A stretch of 27,898 nucleotides of DNA from Acidobacteria bacterium UBA2990 (GTDB taxonomy: Bacteria > Acidobacteriota > Vicinamibacteria > Vicinamibacterales > UBA8438), in the NCBI GenBank assembly GCA_002347025.1, contig DEAE01000028.1, positions 1 to 27,898 on the forward strand. The letters are read 5' to 3'. Position 1 is the first letter of the stretch. Each line of letters opens with the position of its first letter. Positions 22,412 to 27,898 of this stretch are shown one piece after another. The position numbers and the translations under genes were made by a program. The notes below the pieces were generated by a model. The model saw nothing but the letters and a program-made list of their open reading frames with translations. It had not been told where the DNA came from and ran no database searches.

Positions 22412-23428
22412 TTACTGGTCTCCTGTAACGTTCACTCGTATCCGATACAAACCAGTCCGAGCTGTCATATATAGGGTGCGACGGTCATCATCGCCCCACG
22501 CGACATTCGCCGGAACCTCAGTCGGCTTAACCGTGCCCAGATGCCGCCCATCTGGACTGACAACCCACACACCACCCGGTCCGGTAGCCCACAGATTTCC
22601 TCTGTCATCAACCTTAAGGCCATCTGGTGCTCCTGGCTCGTCAACGCCACTCGCATCCAGAAGAACCTCACCGTCATCCAAGTCCCCATCCTCAAAGACC
22701 TCATAGACCATCCAAAGGCCACTTGTGCTGTCTGCAACATAAAGACGGGTTTCGTCCGGAGAGAAAGCAATACCGTTAGGACCTGGCTGTTCGCCCAAAA
22801 GTGTCAAACTCCCATCAGGACTCAGTCGATAGATTCCATTCACCTCTTGTTCCCGGGAATCGGGGGAAGGCAACCCGTAGGGAGGATCCGTAAAGTAAAG
22901 GCTCCCATCGGACATATAGTCCAAATCGTTCGGACTGTTCAGCCTCGCACCTTCGTAATTGTCGACCACGACACTCCGGCTACCGTCACCACCGATCCTC
23001 GATATCCGACCGTTAAAATGCTCTGTGAATACAATCTGCCCCATAGAATCCACTGTGATGCCATTGGACCCGACCAACCGGCCTTCGTCGTAATCCCCTT
23101 CATAGACAGGTGATAGGTAATCACTCACCGTTCCATCTGGCGACCATCTGACAATACTGTTACCAGGAATGTCGCTGAACAAGAGGTAACCGTCCCCATC
23201 ATCGATCCAAGTGGGTCCCTCAGTGAAGCCAAACCCATCTGCCAATTTTTCGATGACGGCGTCAGCGGGCACCAATTCATCAAACGCAGGATCCAGGCGC
23301 TCAATCACGCCAGAACTTAGAACCGGTTCAACCGGAATTTCCTGCTCGACCTGCTCTGAAGTAGTCCCACACGAGCCTACAAAGAACAGTCCTAACAACC
23401 ACCATCTGGACATAAGCTGATTCCTCAT
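22412..23428 (-). CDS. SMP-30/gluconolactonase-family lipoprotein
   Basis: From the ATG at 23428 (AGGAGTG upstream) the protein has 338 residues. It begins with a lipoprotein signal: hydrophobic residues 9-17 end in the lipobox FVGSC, with C20 as the lipidated cysteine. The frame is open to 23530, but that would put 34 polar residues before the signal. The rest is a six-bladed beta-propeller of the SMP-30 type. Likely calcium ligands are the Glu in GFTEGPTW, the Asn in LNSPNDLDY, the Asn in PGPNGIAFS, and the Asp in LYVADS; repeated SDGSLYF- and DDRGNLW-type blades surround them. The family hydrolyses sugar lactones, so it could open a lactone made by the PQQ dehydrogenase. The pairing is inferred from location only. 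Confidence 0.88.
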   Translation of the reverse strand: MRNQLMSRWWLLGLFFVGSCGTTSEQVEQEIPVEPVLSSGVIERLDPAFDELVPADAVIEKLADGFGFTEGPTWIDDGDGYLLFSDIPGNSIVRWSPDGTVSDYLSPVYEGDYDEGRLVGSNGITVDSMGQIVFTEHFNGRISRIGGDGSRSVVVDNYEGARLNSPNDLDYMSDGSLYFTDPPYGLPSPDSREQEVNGIYRLSPDGSLTLLGEQPGPNGIAFSPDETRLYVADSTSGLWMVYEVFEDGDLDDGEVLLDASGVDEPGAPDGLKVDDRGNLWATGPGGVWVVSPDGRHLGTVKPTEVPANVAWGDDDRRTLYMTARTGLYRIRVNVTGDQ

Positions 23429-23704
23429 CTTCGACACTCCTAAGCCGTTGCGATGTTTGTTCCCTTTAGGCATCGATCGCAACAGCCGATGTCCCTCTCT
23501 ATCCAGTAGCACCAACTCTCGCCGTGGCATTTCTCCGTCGTCGAAACGTTGAACTCACTGGTCGTCAACATCACTCATCCTACCCCCTCCTTTTGGGGAT
23601 CACGAGGCCATCCCTACTCAAGAAGCCCAGGAAATCTCCCTGTGAACTCAGTCAGCACTCCATTGCGTAACCATCATCAACGCAACATCTCGACAGCCAC
23701 GCCC

Positions 23705-24235
23705 TCACGGGAGTGAAGTACAGACATCAACCTCTTCCCCCCAGAAGTCAATGCACTTGGCTTGGGTCATCTCGCCCTGGCGTACCACTTTCGTGAGCAA
23801 AAAATCCACAAGACGCTCCACTTCACGGTTCTGCAGAGTCGCCGCTGGATCAGGCAATTCGAGACCCATCCGCTGCAAATCGGAACGCGTTCTGCCTAAA
23901 CAACGGTCATCGGTGTAGGAAAGTCGATCAAATGCAGGCATATCCCTCCCAGGAAGGCCACACTTGATCACAAGAATGAGTTGCTCACGAGTAAGCTGGC
24001 TGGTGCGCAGGTTTGCTCCATCGGGAGACTGGCTGTCCATCTTGACACCGTCCCCGGACCAACCGTGGCAGGCCTGACAATCAGCCTTTTGATGATAGAG
24101 TCTCCGCCCTGCGGAGACGCTGGCATCGCTGGGTTCCTGAGCATAACTCTCACTCGGCAGGCCCAACTGGGCCAAGGTCACCACCAACAGCGGGAGCAGC
24201 CGCAAAAAAGCTAAAACATTGTTTCCTCTAGCCAC
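23705..24235 (-). CDS. Exported mono-haem cytochrome c with extra cysteines
   Basis: This 176-residue protein has a signal peptide (residues 1-32, cleavage near SYAQ), haem motif C53-x-x-C56-H57 (DCQACHGWSGDG) and axial M99 in LPGRDMPAFD. CHGW-x-GDG with GxPGRxMPxxD is the pattern of cytochromes found beside PQQ alcohol dehydrogenases, from memory. At least four more cysteines (C92 in IKCGLPG, one in DRCLG, and two near the C-terminus in AKCIDF and DVCTS) may form disulphides that stabilise a C-terminal extension. It is the first gene of the minus-strand group that includes the gluconolactonase-like lipoprotein and a two-cysteine-family protein, and it diverges from another such paralogue at 24533. 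Confidence 0.88.
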   Translation of the reverse strand: MARGNNVLAFLRLLPLLVVTLAQLGLPSESYAQEPSDASVSAGRRLYHQKADCQACHGWSGDGVKMDSQSPDGANLRTSQLTREQLILVIKCGLPGRDMPAFDRLSYTDDRCLGRTRSDLQRMGLELPDPAATLQNREVERLVDFLLTKVVRQGEMTQAKCIDFWGEEVDVCTSLP

Positions 24236-24532
24236 GAATCCTCCTCACGACAACAATAAAACCACAGTTTGTGACTCGGTCAACACCATCCCACCAGTCA
24301 TCTCGCAGATACCACAGCATGATCGCCCAGGCCACTTAGTAGACGCAACTCCAGACGGCGTTTTCCAACGACCTGTACCCCAAAGCGCCATACCCAGAGC
24401 ACCAAGCGTTGAACACCGGGCCACACAGCGGTAAAATCGCCAGACAACAAAAGGCATGATATCCGGCTAGTAGTTGTTATTGACACTACTGAGTTCAGAA
24501 AACAGGTCAAATTCATGTTTGGAGACAGCAAA
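24236..24532. other. Divergent spacer, no gene seen
   Basis: The 297-base spacer separates the minus-strand cytochrome gene from the plus-strand paralogue. It must carry two promoters, but I see no well-spaced -35/-10 pair. A TTGACA at 24480-24485 has no recognisable -10 at 16-18 bases. GGAGA at 24520-24524 serves the ATG at 24533. Confidence 0.45.
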
Positions 24533-25534
24533 ATGATGCTCAAGAGTGGCCTCGGAGCAGCGTCTACTATCGTTGCGCTCTCCCTCATCGCTTCACCACT
24601 GCATGCACAAACCACCAAGCTCACTGGCGTCAACCGGACGCCTGAGGGCCTGCCTGATATCTCAGGCGTTTTCACCTTTCGCACTCTTACACCACTGCAA
24701 CGCCCTGAAGCGCTTGAGGGCCAAGACCGACTGACTGCAGAAGAAGCAGCCGCCTTCGAGGCCTCAGAACGGACTCGATTGAATCGCGACCTGTTCGACC
24801 CTGAAAGTGGTGCTCCTAGCGCTGGCTATCAATCCCGAGCCGAAGGCGGGGTTCTCTCCTATAACGAATTCTGGTATGAACGGGGCATCGAACTCACTAG
24901 CGATAAACGAACCTCGCTAGTCGTCGATCCCCCAGATGGGCGAATTCCCTATACCACGGAATTCGCAGAGGAGAATAGACTGCGCCGACTCAATCTACGC
25001 AACGGGTTTGCCGACCACTACACCGACCGCAGCCTCGGCGACCGCTGCTTGATGGGGTCTAACTCTGGGCCACCAATGCGCCCCGGTTCCTACAACAACA
25101 ATGTGATGGTGCTACAAACGCCAGGATATGTGGCAATCGTCAACGAGCACATCCATAACACTCGTATCATTCCCATAGAGAGCGGCCCTCACGGCAACAT
25201 TCGACAGTGGGTCGGCGACTCACGTGGCCGCTATGAAAATGATGCACTGATCGTCGAAACACGAAATTTCAGACAGGCTACAAACTTTACCGGTTCGTCA
25301 GCGGAGACAACATTGATCGAGCGCTTCACACGCCTCGATCCGGACACAGTAATGTACGATTTCACAATCGAAGATCCGAATAACTACACGCGCCCGTGGA
25401 CCGTGGCAATCCCCTTCCGTCGCACCGACGGCCCGATCTATGAATACGCGTGCCACGAAGGAAATTACGGACTAACGGGCATCCTGGCTGGCGCCAGGAG
25501 ATTAAACACACAACCTGTCGAAGGGTCACGCTAA
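24533..25534 (+). CDS. Exported protein of the two-cysteine PDLxGxW...CHEGNYG family
   Basis: I take the start at the ATG at 24533, which has GGAGA eight bases upstream. An ATG at 24515 in the same frame lies before that site and would add six residues. The 333-residue protein has a signal peptide ending near LHAQ. Family blocks are TPEGLPDISGVFTFRTLTPL, YNEFWYERG, LVVDPPDGRIPY, DRCLMGSNSGPPM (Cys 172), HIHNTRIIPIE, DSRGRYENDALIVETRNF and YEYACHEGNYGL. It differs from the others in having GVF for GxW and RYENDALIV for RWDGETLVV, so those positions are not essential to the family. The gene is followed 87 bases later by the NHL protein on the same strand. Confidence 0.84.
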   Translation: MMLKSGLGAASTIVALSLIASPLHAQTTKLTGVNRTPEGLPDISGVFTFRTLTPLQRPEALEGQDRLTAEEAAAFEASERTRLNRDLFDPESGAPSAGYQSRAEGGVLSYNEFWYERGIELTSDKRTSLVVDPPDGRIPYTTEFAEENRLRRLNLRNGFADHYTDRSLGDRCLMGSNSGPPMRPGSYNNNVMVLQTPGYVAIVNEHIHNTRIIPIESGPHGNIRQWVGDSRGRYENDALIVETRNFRQATNFTGSSAETTLIERFTRLDPDTVMYDFTIEDPNNYTRPWTVAIPFRRTDGPIYEYACHEGNYGLTGILAGARRLNTQPVEGSR

Positions 25535-25621
25535 ACCCTCGGCAACCGACGCCATTTTTGTTCTCATAGTATGAAATGAGAGCTTCGACTGTTTGTAATC
25601 GATCAGAAAGGGAAGTCGATC

Positions 25622-26767
25622 ATGCGTAGGCTTATACTGGTGCTCTCGGTTATCGTAGGGGCAGGACTCGTCGCCAACCCGATCTCGCTACAGGAACGAT
25701 TAATCGTAGGCGAGAGCCCCTACACCGTGGTGGACAACTGGCTGAAACCATTTGCAGATAATGGCTACGCCTGGGGCGCACACTCTGCGGTTTATGCTGA
25801 ATCACCAGACCGAATTTTCGTGAGCCAACGTGGGGAAATACGGCTCCCTGACCCGCTTCCGTCAGGATTTTCTGGTTTCGTAGGTTCAATCGGCCTGAAT
25901 CCTTTACAGCCAGAAGAGGGACAACGAGCCTGGCGAAATGTCATCTTTGTCGTCGACGGCAACGGCAACATGATCGAATCGTGGACCCAGTGGGATGAGC
26001 TGTTTGGGGACACAATCGCTGGGGAGCAGCAATACGGTGGCGGCCCCCACAAGATCCGGATTAACCAATACGACCCAGAGCGACGAGTATGGGTCGTGAA
26101 TTCAAACAGGCACGTAGTCTACGGGTTTTCGAATGATGGGTCAGAGCTGCTCATGACGCTAGGCGAGGAAGGTGTAAGTGGCAACGACGAAACCCACTTT
26201 GCACTCCCGCAAGACATCGCGTTCATGGAAGATGGAACGATGTTCGTCGCCGATGGTCCAGATAATGGGCGGATTGTCAAATTCGATGCCGAGGGCAACT
26301 ACGTCACCCACTGGGGTGGGCCTGGCAGCGGCCGCGGAGAATTCAACAGCATTCACGCCATCGCCACAGATATTCGTGGCAACATATACGTCGCTGATCG
26401 AATGAACAGCCGAATTCAAGTGTTCAACCAAACCACCCGTTCCACCTGGTATCACCCCAATATCTCGCCCATCGGTACTTGGCCAGACTTTGACACACCT
26501 ACCGATATTTATATTACTGGGTACGATGTCTGGGTGTCTGGTTTGACCTACATGGTCAAACTCGATGTCAACGGTAACAGGCTTTTCTCGTATGACCTGG
26601 CAGGAGACGAACCGGGGCAGTTCCTAGGGTTGCACCAGTTCTCAGTTGACTCTGACGGAAACTGGTACGGAGCCGGCAATCGCCTCGGTCGCACTCAAAA
26701 ATTCAGTCCTAAGGAAGGGGCGTCATTCGCAGAACTCATGGCTGCCCCAGACCCGCCGCTCCAATAA
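25622..26767 (+). CDS. Exported NHL-repeat beta-propeller protein
   Basis: The 381-residue protein has a signal peptide (residues 1-19) and then NHL-type repeats, each with a D-x-x-G-x-hydrophobic-aromatic-VAD pattern: QDIAFMEDGTMFVADGPDN, HAIATDIRGNIYVADRMNS with RIQVF, and weaker repeats before (VWVVNSNRHVVYGF) and after (FSVDSDGNWYGAGN). These make a six-bladed propeller. Related propellers include the lyase half of peptide-amidating enzymes, and bacterial members often bind ligands or act on small molecules. No catalytic residue can be assigned with confidence. GGGAAG lies before the ATG. A strong hairpin follows the gene 30 bases after the stop. It probably shares transcription with the two-cysteine paralogue upstream. 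Confidence 0.82.
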   Translation: MRRLILVLSVIVGAGLVANPISLQERLIVGESPYTVVDNWLKPFADNGYAWGAHSAVYAESPDRIFVSQRGEIRLPDPLPSGFSGFVGSIGLNPLQPEEGQRAWRNVIFVVDGNGNMIESWTQWDELFGDTIAGEQQYGGGPHKIRINQYDPERRVWVVNSNRHVVYGFSNDGSELLMTLGEEGVSGNDETHFALPQDIAFMEDGTMFVADGPDNGRIVKFDAEGNYVTHWGGPGSGRGEFNSIHAIATDIRGNIYVADRMNSRIQVFNQTTRSTWYHPNISPIGTWPDFDTPTDIYITGYDVWVSGLTYMVKLDVNGNRLFSYDLAGDEPGQFLGLHQFSVDSDGNWYGAGNRLGRTQKFSPKEGASFAELMAAPDPPLQ

Positions 26768-26797
26768 CAACAGCCGATACCTCCTGATGACGTCGAC

Positions 26798-26823
26798 GGG
26801 CCTGCTCGATCGCGAGCAGGCCC
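26798..26823 (+). terminator. Perfect 11-base-pair hairpin after the NHL gene
   Basis: GGGCCTGCTCG and CGAGCAGGCCC form an exact stem around the loop ATCG, 30 bases after the stop codon. The T-run is weak (CCTTAATCTATTTG), so termination efficiency is uncertain, but position and GC-rich stem fit a terminator. Confidence 0.65.
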
Positions 26824-26904
26824 CCTTAATCTATTTGAAATATTTTATCCCCTGGGACACCGCGCCAGAACCACTTCTCTGCCACAACTTCCTTAACAAG
26901 AGCG

Positions 26905-26910
26905 TATAAT
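26905..26910 (+). promoter_or_regulatory. Candidate -10 element TATAAT for the last gene
   Basis: A perfect TATAAT lies 65 bases before the ATG at 26976, in an AT-rich stretch after a terminator-like hairpin. No good -35 is seen at 16-18 bases upstream. The transcript would carry a small hairpin (CCGCTT/AAGCGG, 26927-26942) followed by CCCTTTTT. Confidence 0.28.
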
Positions 26911-26975
26911 TTTCCTTGTGGGAGATCCGCTTACTTAAGCGGTACCCTTTTTGCTACTTAGCGAGGAAATCAACC

Positions 26976-27898
26976 ATGCCGAAGCGAAATCTCTTCTTGT
27001 GGCGCACTCTGGCGGCAATGGTGTGTATAGTGGGAACTTCACTCTCAGTATTCGGTCAAACTGACTGGACCCCACCCTTAACACCAGATGGTCAGCCGAA
27101 CATCCAGGGTGTCTGGACCAATTTCGATCCGACACCATTCGAAGCACCAAATGACATCGACCTCGAGCGGCTGGCGCCCTTAGCCGCCTGGTTCCCCGGC
27201 ACGAACCGCCCTCAGCGCCCACCAGCACCCACCGCTGAGCCGCAACCAGCCAGACAACCGAGTCCTTGGGGAGACGGTCCAGGTAGCGCGCCACGTAATG
27301 CACGCCGCCAGTCGATGATTGTCGATCCTCCGAGTGGGAGAGCTCCACTACGTCCGTCAGCCATTGCCCAACGTAATCAAAACTTGATTAACTTAACAGA
27401 CGGTTGGCTCACCCACACACCTTGGGAACGCTGCATCACGCGCGGTGTTCCTGGAGGTATGTTTCCAGGTGGCTACGGGGCTGGTTACCAAATCCTGCAA
27501 GTCCCAGGCTACGTCGTGATTTTCTACGAGATGATCCACGAAGCTCGCATTATTCCGATCGATGAACGCGCTACGCTTTCCGAAGACATTCGTCTGTGGA
27601 ATGGTGACCCCCGAGGACATTGGGATGGCAACACATTGGTAGTTGAAACTGGCAACTACAACGACCAAGGCACCATCGGCACGAACATCGCAAGCCGTGG
27701 ACTCCGCGGCATCCAACAAAGTAACAAGCTAAAAATAGTTGAACGGTTCACCTTTATCGACCCAAATACCGTCAACTACGAGGTCACCATAGACGACCCA
27801 GGCCCATTCACAGCCCCGTGGACAGTAGCAATGCCGTTGAATCGAGACAGCGGCTATCAAATCTTCGAGTATGCCTGCCACGAAGGCAACTACGGCCT
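26976..27898 (+). CDS. Exported protein of the two-cysteine PDLxGxW...CHEGNYG family (cut by window end)
   Basis: The frame is open from the ATG at 26976 (GAGGA upstream) to the last base, giving at least 307 residues. It has a signal peptide (MPKRNLFLWR to SVFGQ). Family blocks are LTPDGQPNIQGVWTN, MIVDPPSGRAPL, WERCITRGVPGGMF, MIHEARIIPIDE, DPRGHWDGNTLVVETGNY, VERFTFIDPNTVNYEVTI and, at the very edge, EYACHEGNYGL. A Pro/Arg-rich segment (around residues 80-110) takes the place of the ERP-to-DPPDG linker of the other paralogues. Only about 20-40 residues should be missing. An overlapping open frame on the other strand is a shadow. Confidence 0.85.
   Translation, partial: MPKRNLFLWRTLAAMVCIVGTSLSVFGQTDWTPPLTPDGQPNIQGVWTNFDPTPFEAPNDIDLERLAPLAAWFPGTNRPQRPPAPTAEPQPARQPSPWGDGPGSAPRNARRQSMIVDPPSGRAPLRPSAIAQRNQNLINLTDGWLTHTPWERCITRGVPGGMFPGGYGAGYQILQVPGYVVIFYEMIHEARIIPIDERATLSEDIRLWNGDPRGHWDGNTLVVETGNYNDQGTIGTNIASRGLRGIQQSNKLKIVERFTFIDPNTVNYEVTIDDPGPFTAPWTVAMPLNRDSGYQIFEYACHEGNYG

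Noticed and set aside
24480..24485. TTGACA upstream of the paralogue at 24533
   Set aside because: No -10-like hexamer occurs 16-18 bases downstream, so I do not call a promoter.
1..27898. CRISPR arrays, tRNA or rRNA genes, insertion sequences, integrases
   Set aside because: I looked for regularly spaced repeats, tRNA-like T-loops and transposase motifs and found none. The analysis by eye could miss a divergent small RNA.

Overview
The window reads as a piece of chromosome from an uncultivated Gram-negative bacterium. Secreted proteins, c-type cytochromes, a periplasmic quinoprotein and a lipoprotein all require a periplasm. The repeated secreted paralogues with a (T)PDGxPDLxGxW start and an ACHEGNYG end, plus a DUF6152-like protein, are what I associate with Acidobacteriota and related marine lineages. 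This assignment is from memory and is not proven by the sequence. I saw no rRNA, tRNA, CRISPR array, insertion sequence or phage gene.

Region 1 (1-9068) is a compact group of about ten biosynthetic genes with short gaps or overlaps, on both strands. They are a SAM methyltransferase, a creatininase-family amidohydrolase, a GTP cyclohydrolase II (RibA) with a degenerate N-terminal domain, a stand-alone RibD-type reductase, a flippase-like membrane protein, a second methyltransferase, a GT4 glycosyltransferase, a 6-pyruvoyl/6-carboxy-tetrahydropterin-synthase-like protein with a rebuilt active site, a zinc-less MDR dehydrogenase and a CDP-alcohol phosphatidyltransferase. No lumazine synthase, riboflavin synthase or RibD deaminase domain is present. 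I infer a dedicated pathway that starts from GTP and makes a pyrimidine- or pteridine-derived product that is methylated, glycosylated and possibly attached to lipid. This is the best candidate for an undescribed system.

Region 2 (9093-14281, all minus strand) is a run of secreted proteins. Transcribed right to left, it holds two paralogues of the two-cysteine family, a DUF6152-like protein, a fusion of a cytochrome c domain with a copper type II (PHM-like) monooxygenase domain, and two small exported proteins.

Region 3 (14697-18704, plus strand) is an operon for a biotin-dependent, sodium-pumping acyl-CoA decarboxylase: carboxyltransferase with an odd 180-residue N-terminal extension, gamma/delta-type anchor, biotin carrier and beta channel subunit. 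A 415-base divergent spacer with dyads and small stem-loops precedes it.

Region 4 (18896-27898) is periplasmic oxidation: a PQQ dehydrogenase with a lanthanide-type DYD motif, two mono-haem cytochromes c, a gluconolactonase-like lipoprotein, an NHL beta-propeller protein and three more paralogues of the two-cysteine family, the last cut by the window end. Dehydrogenase, lactonase and cytochromes could form one alcohol or sugar oxidation route; the role of the paralogue family is unknown.
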